Shown: positions 55,713 to 64,000 of the stretch, in pieces
How the letters are laid out: each line of letters starts with the position of its first letter
How positions within the stretch are numbered: the first letter of the stretch is position 1
Origin: Actinoplanes aureus
Lineage (GTDB): Bacteria > Actinomycetota > Actinomycetes > Mycobacteriales > Micromonosporaceae
DNA length: 64,000 nt
Direction: 5' to 3'
Assembly: GCF_015704865.1 (NCBI RefSeq)
Contig: NZ_JADQTO010000027.1
Coordinates: forward strand, 1-64,000
Position numbers and translations under genes: made by a program
Notes under the pieces: generated by a model
The model's input: only the letters and a program-made list of their open reading frames with translations
Databases searched by the model: none
Told to the model about the DNA's origin: nothing

Positions 55713-56480
55713 GTGAAGGCGACGGATACCGGCGGACCGGTGGCGGCGCGGGCGGACGAGATCTGGAAGGTCTACGGCTCGGGCGAGGCCCAGGTCGTGG
55801 CGCTGCGGGGGGTCAGCGCCGATTTCGGGCGGGGCCGCTTCACCGCGATCATGGGGCCGTCCGGCAGTGGCAAGTCGACGCTCATGCACTGCCTGGCCGG
55901 CCTGGACACGGTCGACAAGGGCACGGTGCACATCGGCGGCACCGAGATCAGCAAGCTGGGCGACAAGGCCCTGACCCGGCTGCGCCGGGACCGGATCGGC
56001 TTCATCTTCCAGCAGTTCAACCTGCTGCCGACGCTGAGTGCCGCGGAGAACATCAAGCTGCCGCTGGACATCGCCGGCCGCAAGCCGGATCCGCAGTGGT
56101 GGGATCTCGTGATCGACACGGTGGGCCTGCGGGACCGGCTCGGCCACCGGCCCAGCCAGCTCTCCGGCGGCCAGCAGCAGCGGGTGGCGTGCGCGCGGGC
56201 GTTGATGGGCCGTCCGGACGTCATCTTCGCCGACGAGCCCACCGGCAACCTGGACTCGCGGTCCGGCGCCGAGGTGCTCGGGTTCCTGCGCGACAGTGTG
56301 CGCGAGCACGGGCAGACCATCGTGATGGTCACCCATGACCCGGTGGCGGCGAGCTACGCCGACCGGGTGGTCTTCCTGGCCGACGGCGCGATCGTCGACG
56401 AGCTGGCGAACCCGACCGCCGAGTCGGTGCTGGACACCATGAAGCGGCTGGACACGCTGACCGACCCGGTGATGCTCTGA
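55713..56480 (+). CDS. ABC transporter ATP-binding protein (MacB/LolD-type), second system
   Basis: 255 residues from GTG 55713 (AAGGGGGAG upstream). Walker A GPSGSGKST, FIFQQFNL, signature LSGGQQQR, Walker B VIFADEPT, and VTHDPVAASYADRV. Very similar in plan to the ATPase at 5443, but coupled to a different permease. The stop overlaps the next ATG (TGATG). Confidence 0.93.
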   Translation: MKATDTGGPVAARADEIWKVYGSGEAQVVALRGVSADFGRGRFTAIMGPSGSGKSTLMHCLAGLDTVDKGTVHIGGTEISKLGDKALTRLRRDRIGFIFQQFNLLPTLSAAENIKLPLDIAGRKPDPQWWDLVIDTVGLRDRLGHRPSQLSGGQQQRVACARALMGRPDVIFADEPTGNLDSRSGAEVLGFLRDSVREHGQTIVMVTHDPVAASYADRVVFLADGAIVDELANPTAESVLDTMKRLDTLTDPVML

Positions 56481-59014
56481 TGCTGCGCGCCACGCTGAAG
56501 AGCCTGCTCGCCCGCAAACTGCGGCTGATCCTTTCCGGACTGGCCGTCATCCTCGGGGTGATGTTCGTGTCGGGCGCGCTGGTGCTCACCGACACGCTCA
56601 ACCGCACCTTCGACTCGATCTTCGCGGACGCCTACGCGGCGACCGACGTCTCGGTCACCGCGAAACCCAAGGTCGAGGTCTCCGAGATGGAGGGCGAGGA
56701 GGTCGCGGCGCCGCTGCCGGCTTCGCTCGTGGAGACCATCAAGAACCAGCCGGGGGTACGCTCCGCGACCGGCCGCGTCGACACGGACGGGGCCCGGGTG
56801 ATCGGGTCCGACGGCAAGGTGCTGACCTCGTTCGGCCCGCCCCGGATCGGCTCGAACTGGACCGGCACCGACGAGCTCATGGAGATGCGCTCCGGCCGCG
56901 GACCGGAGTCGGCCGGTGAGATCGCCATGAACGCCACCACGGCCGAGCTCGCCGGATACCAGGTCGGCGACCGGGTGGCGGTGCTCACCCAGCAGCCGAA
57001 ACGGGAGTTCACGCTGGTCGGGATCTGGGGCTACACCGGCGATCGGGACAGCATCAGCGGTGTCCAGGAGGTCGCCTTCACCACACCGGTGGCCCAGGAG
57101 CTGATGCTCGGCGAGAAAGGCGTCTTCACGTCGGTGCTGGTGCGTACCGCCGACGGGGTGACCCCGGACGAACTGCGTGACCGGCTCGCCCCGGTCCTGG
57201 GCGCGGACTACGAGGCGAAGACCGGTGAGCAGCTGGCCGAGGAAAGCTCGGCGAGCATCAAGGAGGGTCTCGGCTTCTTCAACCAGATCCTGCTGGGCTT
57301 CGCCGGAATCGCGCTGTTCGTCGGCATCTTCCTGATCCTGAACACCTTCTCGATCGTGGTGGCCCAGCGCACCAAGGAGCTGGCGCTGCTGCGGGCGATC
57401 GGCGCCAGCCGCCGCCAGGTGATCAACTCGGTGCTGGTGGAGGCGATCGTCGTCGGCCTGATCGCCGCGGTCCTCGGCCTGGCCGCCGGGGTCGGCGCGG
57501 GCGCCGGGCTGGCCGCGCTGTTCAGCAGCATGGGCGGTGGCATGGAACTGGCCTCGATCGGGGTGCCGCTGTCCGCGGTGATCAGCGCGTTCGTGGTCGG
57601 GCTCCTGGTGACCGTGGTGGCGGCGGTGCTGCCGGCGCTTCGCGCCTCCCGGATCGCGCCGGTCGCGGCGATGCAGGACGTGGCCATCCCGGACCGGCCG
57701 CTCACCAAGATCACGGTGGCCGGAACGGTGGTCACCGCGCTCGGTGCGGCCGGGCTCGGCCTCGGCCTGTTCGCCGACGCCGGCGACGCCACCCTGTGGC
57801 TGATCCTCGGTGGTGTGCTGGTGACGTTCGTCGGCATCGCGCTGCTCACCCCGCTGATCAGCCGGCCGGTGGTGTCGCTGCTCGGGCGCCTCTTCTCGTG
57901 GTCGGTGCCGGGCCGGCTGGGCCGGCTCAACTCGGGCCGCAACCCGCGGCGCACGGCGATCACCGCCGCCGCGCTGATGGTGGGCATCGCGCTGGTCACC
58001 GGCGTCACCGTGGTCATGGATTCGGCCAAGAGCAGCCTCAAGAGCGAGGCCGCACGGATCCTCAAGGCCCAGATCATGATCAGCGGGGATCAGGGCGGGC
58101 CCCGGCCTCCCACGTACGATCCGGCGGTCCTGGACAAGACCGAGCAGATCCCGGGGGTACGCGCGGCGGCCGGCCTCTACAACGACCTGGTGCAGATCGG
58201 CGGGGAGCGGCAGTACGTCGCGGCGACCGAGGACCTGGCCGTGCTGGGTCAGGCGTACGGGACGACGGCCACCACTTTGAAGGACGACCAGATCGCGGTC
58301 AGCAAACCGGAGGCCACCGAGCAGGGCTGGCAGATCGGGTCGACGGTGGCGATCCAGACGGCCCGCGGTGACGAGCGCACGTACACGGTCACGCATCTGT
58401 TCGCGGAGAACGAGCTGCCCGGCAGCATCCTGATGCCGGCCGCCGCGATCAAGGGCTTCGGGATCACCCAGCCGGTCCTCGGCTTCGTCCGGCTCGACGA
58501 CGGCGTCCCGGTCTCGGCCGTGCTCCCGCAGGTGAAGGCCCTGCTGGCGGACAGCCCGGAGGTCTCCGCGACCGATCAGCAGACCTTCGTGGACGCCCAG
58601 GCCGCGCAGTTCGACCAGATCATCACGATGATCCAGATCCTGCTGGGCCTGGCCATCCTGATCGCCGTGCTGGGTGTGGTGAACACGCTCGCCCTGTCGG
58701 TCCTGGAACGCACCCGCGAACTGGGGCTGCTGCGGGCGGTGGGCCTGGGCCGTGCGCAGACCATGCGGATGGTCACCGTCGAAGCGGTGGTGATCTCGGT
58801 GTTCGGCGCGCTGCTGGGCGTGGTCGTGGGAGCCGGCATGGGCAGCGCGGTCGCCCGCGCGCTGGAGAACGACGGCATCACCGAGATCGTGCTGCCGTGG
58901 GGCCGGATGGGCACCTACCTGGGCCTCGCCGCCCTGGTCGGTGTGATCGCCGCGGTCGCGCCCGCGATCCGCGCCGCCCGCCTGAACGTCCTGGGCGCCA
59001 TCGCCCACGACTGA
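56480..59014 (+). CDS. FtsX-like permease of an ABC exporter, second system
   Basis: 844 residues. N-terminal helix (LILSGLAVILGVMFVSGALV), a large extracytoplasmic domain, then the FtsX helices with coupling motif TKELALLRAIGASRRQVINS, and a duplicated second half ending in ERTRELGLLRAVGLGRAQTM. It forms an exporter with the preceding ATPase. Ends at a strong terminator. Confidence 0.92.
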   Translation: MLRATLKSLLARKLRLILSGLAVILGVMFVSGALVLTDTLNRTFDSIFADAYAATDVSVTAKPKVEVSEMEGEEVAAPLPASLVETIKNQPGVRSATGRVDTDGARVIGSDGKVLTSFGPPRIGSNWTGTDELMEMRSGRGPESAGEIAMNATTAELAGYQVGDRVAVLTQQPKREFTLVGIWGYTGDRDSISGVQEVAFTTPVAQELMLGEKGVFTSVLVRTADGVTPDELRDRLAPVLGADYEAKTGEQLAEESSASIKEGLGFFNQILLGFAGIALFVGIFLILNTFSIVVAQRTKELALLRAIGASRRQVINSVLVEAIVVGLIAAVLGLAAGVGAGAGLAALFSSMGGGMELASIGVPLSAVISAFVVGLLVTVVAAVLPALRASRIAPVAAMQDVAIPDRPLTKITVAGTVVTALGAAGLGLGLFADAGDATLWLILGGVLVTFVGIALLTPLISRPVVSLLGRLFSWSVPGRLGRLNSGRNPRRTAITAAALMVGIALVTGVTVVMDSAKSSLKSEAARILKAQIMISGDQGGPRPPTYDPAVLDKTEQIPGVRAAAGLYNDLVQIGGERQYVAATEDLAVLGQAYGTTATTLKDDQIAVSKPEATEQGWQIGSTVAIQTARGDERTYTVTHLFAENELPGSILMPAAAIKGFGITQPVLGFVRLDDGVPVSAVLPQVKALLADSPEVSATDQQTFVDAQAAQFDQIITMIQILLGLAILIAVLGVVNTLALSVLERTRELGLLRAVGLGRAQTMRMVTVEAVVISVFGALLGVVVGAGMGSAVARALENDGITEIVLPWGRMGTYLGLAALVGVIAAVAPAIRAARLNVLGAIAHD

Positions 59015-59093
59015 CGGCCCGGCGCGAGCCGCCGAGCAGAAAAGCCCGGCGCGAGCGGCCGAGCCGGGACGGGCCGGCGCGAATGGGACGAAG

Positions 59094-59129
59094 CACGTGC
59101 GGCCCCGGCGGAAGCCGGGGCCGCACGTG
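59094..59129 (+). terminator. terminator hairpin after the FtsX-like gene
   Basis: CACGTGCGGCCCCGGC and GCCGGGGCCGCACGTG form a perfect 16-bp stem with a GGAA loop, 80 bases after the stop. Confidence 0.85.
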
Positions 59130-59145
59130 TCTGTATCCACCTGCC

Positions 59146-59170
59146 GTTTCCCGGCGGCGGCGCTGGGGCC
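59146..59170. repeat. dispersed intergenic repeat, second copy
   Basis: GTTTCCCGGCGG followed by CGGCGCTGGGGCC; matches 25168-25192 with two mismatches. Both copies lie in gene-free stretches. Confidence 0.5.
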
Positions 59171-59246
59171 TCGAGCCCCACATGGCCGCCGGGGAGAAGG
59201 CAGGGAGCGGTCAGGGCCGTACCGGAAAGGGGTTTGAAAGCCGCGG

Positions 59247-59690
59247 TTATCCGGCCAAGATCTTGTCGAGCTTCTGGAAGCTGGAGCCCCAGCCCTCGCG
59301 CGCGTCGCCGGCCATCGCCTCGGGGAACGGGCTCTGGGTGAGCACCAGGCGGGTGCGGCCGCCCTCCTCGTCGTGGAACTCGATGCGCAGGCGCAGCACG
59401 TCGGCGCCGAACTCCGGGATGTGGGCGACGTTCTCCTCGCCGACCAGCAGTTCGTTCTCGATCACCTCGACGAAGGTGGCGTTCTGCGGTGACCGCATGT
59501 CCGGGTCGGCGTCGTTGACCATGGTGAAGCGCTGGTGCCCGCCGACCCGCAGGTCGATGTCGACGGAGTCGCGCGGCACCGACCAGCCGACCGGGCCGAA
59601 CCAGGCGGCCAGCTGATCGGGGTCGGTGAACGCCCGGTACACCAGCTCGCGGGGGGCGTCGAAGATGCGGGTGATGACGAGATCGGTCAC
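59247..59690 (-). CDS. SRPBCC/AHSA1-family protein
   Basis: 147 residues from GTG 59690, overlapping the ArsR-type stop by 4 bp. START-like fold with ITRIFDAPRELVYRAFTDPD, WFGPVGW and a C-terminal EGWGSSFQKLDKIL helix. These proteins are encoded with ArsR-type repressors in many actinobacteria and are thought to bind hydrophobic ligands. Confidence 0.9.
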   Translation of the reverse strand: MTDLVITRIFDAPRELVYRAFTDPDQLAAWFGPVGWSVPRDSVDIDLRVGGHQRFTMVNDADPDMRSPQNATFVEVIENELLVGEENVAHIPEFGADVLRLRIEFHDEEGGRTRLVLTQSPFPEAMAGDAREGWGSSFQKLDKILAG

Positions 59691-60031
59691 TGTGTCCTCC
59701 GTGTCGTGCGGTCGGTCTGCATGCGCTTGAGGTGGGCGTCGAGACGCGTGAAGTTGGCGTCCCAGAACCGGCGATACCGCTCCATCCACGCGGTCGCCTC
59801 GCGCAGCGGCTCGGCCTCGAGCCGGCTGGAACGCCACTGGGCCGAGCGGCTGCGCGAGATCAGGCCCGCGTTCTCCAGGACCTTCAGGTGCCGCGAGATC
59901 GCCGGGAGGCTGATGTCGAACGGCTCGGCGAGCTCGGTCACGGTCGCCTCGCCCTCGGCGAGCCGCGCCAGGATGGCGCGCCGCGTCGGGTCGGCGAGAG
60001 CCGCGAAGATCACGCTCAACCGGTCGCTCAT
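59687..60031 (-). CDS. ArsR-family transcriptional regulator
   Basis: 114 residues. Winged HTH LADPTRRAILARLAEGEATV, TELAEPFDISLPAISRHLKV, and a C-terminal helix AWMERYRRFWDANFTRLDAH. Cys ligands are absent, so it is the SRPBCC-linked type rather than a metal sensor. It starts inside a nested operator, suggesting autorepression. Confidence 0.92.
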   Translation of the reverse strand: MSDRLSVIFAALADPTRRAILARLAEGEATVTELAEPFDISLPAISRHLKVLENAGLISRSRSAQWRSSRLEAEPLREATAWMERYRRFWDANFTRLDAHLKRMQTDRTTRRTQ

Positions 60032-60064
60032 TTAACCCCTCCGTTAATTAACGGACCGGTTAAA
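60031..60064. promoter_or_regulatory. nested ArsR operator
   Basis: Outer arms TTTAACC (60031-60037) and GGTTAAA (60058-60064) flank the perfect palindrome CCGTTAATTAACGG (60041-60054); the whole 34 bp is symmetric about 60047.5 with 3-bp spacers. It overlaps the ArsR start codon. Confidence 0.65.
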
Positions 60065-60087
60065 TGTAGGCACGCGTGTGGCGGCTG

Positions 60088-60642
60088 TCAAACCTTGCTG
60101 GGTACGCGCCGGTGCAACTCGGCCAGCAGGACCTCGGGGCCGGGTGACATCAGCCCGACGTCGATGACGTACGCGACCTCGTTGCCCCGCCGCCGGATCC
60201 GGGGCGGCCCGCCCTTGCCCGGCAGTACGGTCGCGTAGTCCTCGGCCACCGGCGTGATGATCAGCTCGGTGAACGGGCCGCGCCCGTGCAGCGCCACCGA
60301 ACCGATCCCGGACCAGGGCAGATGCACCGGACGGCGGCCGGTCGCGGCGAAGTCGATCCCGTGCACCGAGGTGTGCAGCCAGCCGAGCCGCCGCCAGAAC
60401 AGCAGCAGCACCAGCGCCGACACGATCACCGGGATGATCAGCGTGGCCTCGGCGTAGAGCACGATGTCACCGCCGCCCGGCCGGTAACCGGCGGCCATCT
60501 TGAGCAGCAGGCTGATGACGAGCATCGGGAACCAGCAGGCGGCGAGGACCCAGAGCGTGGTCACGTAGAACATGCCGCGGGCCTGGATGAAGCTGACCGT
60601 GTCGTCGGTCGGCCCGAGAACCTGGTCCACATGATCGGCCAT
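60088..60642 (-). CDS. PH-domain-like membrane protein
   Basis: 184 residues from ATG 60642 (the frame is open upstream). Two membrane helices (MFYVTTLWVLAACWFPMLVI and ATLIIPVIVSALVLLLFW) and a following beta-rich domain (WLHTSVHGIDFAATGRRPVH) resemble bacterial PH-like membrane proteins. Function unknown. Confidence 0.7.
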   Translation of the reverse strand: MADHVDQVLGPTDDTVSFIQARGMFYVTTLWVLAACWFPMLVISLLLKMAAGYRPGGGDIVLYAEATLIIPVIVSALVLLLFWRRLGWLHTSVHGIDFAATGRRPVHLPWSGIGSVALHGRGPFTELIITPVAEDYATVLPGKGGPPRIRRRGNEVAYVIDVGLMSPGPEVLLAELHRRVPSKV

Positions 60643-60740
60643 ATGTCGATTATGCGCGCATTGCGCGTACGCCATCCGCTCAACGGCGCGATCCCGGCAC
60701 GCCGGAGACCTGTCGACGGGTGCCTACCGGAACCCGCACG

Positions 60741-60756
60741 TAGGCTGTGTGCCATG
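60741..60756 (+). promoter_or_regulatory. leaderless promoter for the PAC2 gene
   Basis: TAGGCT at 60741-60746, 7 bases, then ATG 60754; no ribosome-binding site. Confidence 0.45.
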
Positions 60757-61623
60757 ACTGAGTTCGACGGCCTCCCGCTGCTCCGTTCTCCCGTGGCGAT
60801 CGCCGCCTTCGAGGGGTGGAACGACGCCGCGGATGCTTCGACCGCGGCCGTGGAACACCTCGAACAGGTGTGGGAGGCCCGTGAGGTCACCAGCATCGAT
60901 CCCGAGGACTTCTACGACTTCCAGGTCAGCCGGCCCACCATCACCATGGCCGAGGGCGAGACCCGAAAGATCGAGTGGCCGACCACCCGGTTCACCGTGG
61001 CCAGCCCGCCCGGCGCGGAACGGGACGTGGTGCTGATCCGCGGCATCGAGCCGAGCATGCGGTGGCGCACCTTCTGCGAATCGGTGCTGGAGATCTGCCA
61101 CAGCCTCGAGGTGAACCGCATCGTGCTGCTCGGCGCGCTGCTCGCCGACGTGCCGTACACCCGGCCCCTGCCGATCAGCGGCAGCGCGTCGGACCGTGAG
61201 ATCGGCGAGAAGTACAAGGTGGTCCCGACCCGGTACGACGGCCCCACCGGCATCGTCGGCGTGCTCCACGAGGCGGCCGCCCGCGCCGACCTGGACGCCC
61301 TCTCGTTCTGGGTGCACGTGCCGCACTACGCGAACAACCCGCCCTGCCCCAAGGCGACCCTCGCCCTGCTGAGCCGGATCGAGGACGTGCTCGACCTGCC
61401 GGTGCCGATGGCCGACCTGGCCGAGCAGGCCGACGACTGGGAGAAGAAGGTCCGTGCCGCCGCCGAGCAGGACTCCGAGCTCGGCGAGTACGTCCGGGAG
61501 CTGGAGGAGCGGGTCGGTGACGCGGGCATCCAGCCGCTGACCGGCGACGAGATCGCCAGCGAGTTCGAGAAGTACCTGCGGCGCCGGGGCGGTTCGGCCG
61601 GACCCACCGCCGGATCCTGGTAG
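60754..61623 (+). CDS. PAC2-family protein
   Basis: 289 residues. FEGWNDAADASTAAVEHLEQ, then DFYDFQVSRPTI, LGALLADVPYTRPLPI and the C-terminal helical part (PLTGDEIASEFEKYLRRRGG). PAC2 proteins in eukaryotes act as proteasome assembly chaperones; the actinobacterial group has not been tied to that role as far as I know, but its place near a proteasome locus is worth noting. Confidence 0.88.
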   Translation: MTEFDGLPLLRSPVAIAAFEGWNDAADASTAAVEHLEQVWEAREVTSIDPEDFYDFQVSRPTITMAEGETRKIEWPTTRFTVASPPGAERDVVLIRGIEPSMRWRTFCESVLEICHSLEVNRIVLLGALLADVPYTRPLPISGSASDREIGEKYKVVPTRYDGPTGIVGVLHEAAARADLDALSFWVHVPHYANNPPCPKATLALLSRIEDVLDLPVPMADLAEQADDWEKKVRAAAEQDSELGEYVRELEERVGDAGIQPLTGDEIASEFEKYLRRRGGSAGPTAGSW

Positions 61624-61672
61624 ACGCTCACGTGTCCCCCGCCGGGCAGCCGCCCGGCGGGGGATTTCGCGT

Positions 61673-61870
61673 TCACACGCGGGCGAGATCTCCTCCGGCG
61701 ACGCGGTCCAAGAACGCGCTCCACTCCGCACGAGTGAACATCAGCGCCGGCTGGGCCGGGTTCTTACCGTCCCGGACCGCGATGATGTCCTCGTCGATCC
61801 TCGCGACCTCGACGCAGGACCCGGACGCGCAGAAGGAACTGCGCTCCCACCTCGTTGTGGTGTCACCCAT
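61673..61870 (-). CDS. DUF397-family protein
   Basis: 65 residues: WERSSFCASGSCVEVARIDE and VRDGKNPAQPALMFTRAEWS, the DUF397 signature. These small proteins pair with DUF5753-type XRE regulators in actinobacterial development loci (BldB/WhiJ-like systems), as with the next gene. Confidence 0.9.
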   Translation of the reverse strand: MGDTTTRWERSSFCASGSCVEVARIDEDIIAVRDGKNPAQPALMFTRAEWSAFLDRVAGGDLARV

Positions 61871-61889
61871 TTCTAGCCTTCCTCGCCAG

Positions 61890-62816
61890 TTATCCGTTAT
61901 GGGGTTTCTCGTCGACGCCGCACGCCGCTCTGGCCACTCTCGCGCGCAAGTCGTACACGCGGGCCAGAATCAGCGCCCTGGTCGCGTCCTCATCGAGCGA
62001 TCGGGACCAGAAACGCTCGAAGACATTTCGGTGATAACCCACCTCGACCGGATCTTGGACCAATTCGTCCCGAAGGTAGGTCTCCCGGTACAGCACGGCG
62101 TCATCGGGGTCGGGGCTGAGGTCGAGCACCGAGAACGCGCCCGAGGAGCCCATCAGAACTCCGGCGTCCATGGGTAGTACCCGGACGTGCATATTGGGCC
62201 GGGCGGCCTCGTTCGCCAGGCTCTCGTACTGGTCGGCCGTCACCTGGAGGCCGCCGACCGAGCGCCACAGCACCGACTCGTCGAGAAGCAGCAGGTAGTC
62301 CGGCGCACCGTCACGCTGGAAGACGTCGCGCCGGCGGGACAACCGGACGTCCCGCCGGACCCGCCGCTCGTCCTCGGTGAGGCTCTTGTCGAACCACCCG
62401 ATCGTGGCGTCCGCGACGGCCGAGGTCTGCAGATGCCCGGGCACCAGGGTGGTCTGATACTCACGGATCGTGGTGGCGGCCAGCTCGAACTGGAGGAGCT
62501 GGAGCAACCCGGTCGGCAGGTGTTCGCGATACTCCGGGTTGGTCCAGTACCGCTCGCGGCGGGCGACCCGCGCGTCCTCAGCCAGCGACGCGACGCGCTC
62601 CTCGTCCAGGACGCCGTACGTCTCCAGCACCGCACGCAGATCGGTCGGCGAGATGGTGACCTCGCCCAGCTCGATGCGCTGCAGCTTGGAGAGGGACCAG
62701 CCGAGGGTCTCGGCGATCTCGTGCTGACTCCTGCCGGTCTCCTCACGGGCGGAGCGGAGCGCGAGCCGGACCCGCCGTCGCGCGACGGCGGGCAGCTCGG
62801 TGTGCGCAGCCGCCAT
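61890..62816 (-). CDS. XRE-family regulator with DUF5753 domain
   Basis: 308 residues. HTH (SAREETGRSQHEIAETLGWS, LSKLQRIELGEVTISPTDLR) and a DUF5753 C-terminal domain (GLLQLLQFELAATTIREYQT, VLWRSVGGLQVTADQYESLA). Paired with DUF397 immediately downstream; together they act in sporulation or antibiotic regulation in streptomycetes. Confidence 0.92.
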   Translation of the reverse strand: MAAAHTELPAVARRRVRLALRSAREETGRSQHEIAETLGWSLSKLQRIELGEVTISPTDLRAVLETYGVLDEERVASLAEDARVARRERYWTNPEYREHLPTGLLQLLQFELAATTIREYQTTLVPGHLQTSAVADATIGWFDKSLTEDERRVRRDVRLSRRRDVFQRDGAPDYLLLLDESVLWRSVGGLQVTADQYESLANEAARPNMHVRVLPMDAGVLMGSSGAFSVLDLSPDPDDAVLYRETYLRDELVQDPVEVGYHRNVFERFWSRSLDEDATRALILARVYDLRARVARAACGVDEKPHNG

Positions 62817-62942
62817 GCGATATCCTCACAAAAACGTCGAAAGCCGCGAATCACCCATGACTGCAACATCGCAGATGGCTGTCGCCCATGGCCTGCCGCA
62901 CAATACTCCAGGGAACAAACCGGACACCAAACCGGGTCGCCG

Positions 62943-63359
62943 TCACCGGTCGTGGAACTCCAGGGATCGCACCAGGCCCCGGCAGAACTCGGCGAACTCC
63001 CGCTCGTCCCGGGAGGAGAAGACCTCCACCACCTGACCCCGGTACTCGGCGCGCACCTGCCACCACCGGCGCCGGCGCGGGCGTACGCAGATCGTGCCGT
63101 AGACCACCAGGACCCCGACCAGCAGGGCGGTGAGCAGGATCGAGACCGAGCCCACCACCGGGATCGACACCACGGCCGCGGCCAGGGCGGACACGCCGAA
63201 GACCTGCCGCCCGGAGGCGTCCGGCTCGGGGTCGTGCCGGACGATGTGGACATCGAAGAGCTCCGCCACCAGGAAGCGGCGCCGGACGGTTTGTGCAACC
63301 TCCACGACGCTGTGGGTGATGACGGCTCGCGGACCGCGATAGAAAACCGGCAACTCCAT
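62943..63359 (-). CDS. DUF6232-family membrane protein
   Basis: 138 residues from ATG 63359 (GGAGGAGGGGG upstream; open frame extends to 63470). MELPVFYRGPRAVITHSVVE, a central membrane segment (SIPVVGSVSILLTALLVGVL) and a basic/Trp-rich stretch (CVRPRRRRWWQVRAEYRGQ). Family of unknown function. Confidence 0.75.
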   Translation of the reverse strand: MELPVFYRGPRAVITHSVVEVAQTVRRRFLVAELFDVHIVRHDPEPDASGRQVFGVSALAAAVVSIPVVGSVSILLTALLVGVLVVYGTICVRPRRRRWWQVRAEYRGQVVEVFSSRDEREFAEFCRGLVRSLEFHDR

Positions 63360-63530
63360 CCCCCTCCTCCCGGATCCAGGACCTCGTCGCCTTAACGCAG
63401 GTTCAGTATGCGGGGACGGTGGTCTATCCGCCAGGCTGCTGACAGCCTTGTAGCTGATAGGCGGATTCACTCACGGATTCATCGTGCGCGCGCGTGTCAA
63501 TGCCGCCCGGATCACAGTTCGTGCCGCATC

Positions 63531-63542
63531 CTAGGAACCTAG
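63531..63542. promoter_or_regulatory. GntR-type operator candidate
   Basis: CTAGGAACCTAG: arms CTAGG and CCTAG with a 2-bp centre, 18 bases before the GntR start codon, overlapping the likely promoter of that gene. Autoregulation is inferred. Confidence 0.45.
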
Positions 63543-63560
63543 CTATGTCGGGAGGCCACG

Positions 63561-64000
63561 ATGACGATCAATCCGGGCGCCGCCGAGTTCCCGCATCGGC
63601 AGATCGCGACCCAGCTCCGCGAGCGCATCCGGCGAGGTGACTGGCAACCCGGCGAACGGCTGCCGTCCATTCCGGCCATGGCGGAGATGTTCGGCGTCGC
63701 GAAGCAGACCGTGCAGCGCACCGTGGACCAGCTGCGCGTGGAGGGTCTGCTGATCACCAAGCCGGGATCCGGCACGTACGTCCGGGGCACCCGCCGCCGC
63801 CTCAACCGGCTCTCCCGGGGCCGCTACGGTGCACACCGCGGTTACCACGCCGACCTGGCCGCCCGCTACCGCCAGCAGCTCGTGGCGGTGGGCCGGGAAC
63901 CCGCACCGCCCGAGGTGGCGGACGCCTTCGGGGTACGGGACGGCACCGAACTGCTGGTCCGCCGGCACGTGGTCCGTACCGACGAGGCGACGGTCGAGGT
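63561..64000 (+). CDS. GntR-family transcriptional regulator (partial)
   Basis: ATG 63561 with GGAGG 8 bases upstream; the frame is open to the window edge (146 codons). Winged HTH: HRQIATQLRERIRRGDWQPG, RLPSIPAMAEMFGVAKQTVQ, LLITKPGSGTYVRGTRRRLN, followed by the start of a UTRA-like ligand domain. The C-terminus lies outside the window, so the ligand cannot be guessed. Confidence 0.85.
   Translation, partial: MTINPGAAEFPHRQIATQLRERIRRGDWQPGERLPSIPAMAEMFGVAKQTVQRTVDQLRVEGLLITKPGSGTYVRGTRRRLNRLSRGRYGAHRGYHADLAARYRQQLVAVGREPAPPEVADAFGVRDGTELLVRRHVVRTDEATVE

Noticed and set aside
56354-59140. 928-residue open frame opposite the second FtsX-like gene
   Set aside because: His/Arg/Asp-rich composition with no domains; the plus strand carries complete FtsX motifs.

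Overview
This window is high-GC actinobacterial chromosome. The complete Pup-proteasome locus, the Tat genes beside pafB/pafC, a PknG-type kinase operon, DUF397/XRE and DUF6232 genes, many GTG/TTG starts and leaderless starts all point to Actinomycetota. A member of the Micromonosporaceae such as Actinoplanes is my best guess; that is inference, because no rRNA or tRNA gene is present to confirm it.

Left end (1-5.4 kb): an accessory region with visibly lower GC in its largest gene. After the tail of a methyltransferase comes a run of cargo genes (small Cys/His protein, unknown 275-aa protein, a frameshifted remnant, a 212-aa membrane protein, a Nudix hydrolase). They are separated by three gapless copies of a ~125-bp repeat that carries integrase-arm-like tandem motifs. 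The region ends in an excisionase-like gene overlapping a tyrosine integrase. This looks like stacked integrative-element ends.

5.4-12 kb: an ABC/FtsX-type exporter pair, a small membrane protein, an HDOD/degenerate-EAL protein and an acyl-CoA synthetase.

12-21.2 kb: a tightly overlapping seven-gene operon, glnX-glnH-(coiled coil)-pknG-PP2C-VWA-FHA. It extends the mycobacterial GlnX/GlnH/PknG amino-acid-sensing module with a phosphatase, a von Willebrand A protein and a phosphothreonine reader. Kinase, phosphatase and FHA protein all carry related zinc ribbons. This is the most interesting system in the window.

21.2-28.2 kb: a snapalysin-like secreted protease with a LysR-type box, an ECF42-type sigma factor with its YCII partner, an MFS transporter behind an 18-codon leader ORF and a sequestered ribosome-binding site, an inositol-monophosphatase-family enzyme, a VOC protein, and a STAS / STAS-HATPase regulatory pair.

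28.2-52.3 kb: the conserved actinobacterial core around the proteasome: helY, tatC, tatA, pafC, pafB, pafA, prcA, prcB, pup, dop, arc (mpa), trmI, a RecB-type nuclease, and associated small or hypothetical genes. Pup is made with C-terminal Gln. Dop would deamidate it, PafA ligate it, and ARC plus PrcAB degrade the tagged proteins. PafBC are WYL transcription regulators. An acyltransferase-3 gene sits between arc and dop.

52.3-64 kb: an orphan LuxR-type regulator flanked by repeat arrays, an HAD phosphatase, a zinc metallopeptidase lipoprotein, a second ABC/FtsX pair ending at a perfect 16-bp terminator hairpin, an ArsR/SRPBCC pair with a nested 34-bp operator over its own start, a PH-like membrane protein, a PAC2 protein, DUF397/XRE, DUF6232, and the start of a GntR regulator that runs off the window.
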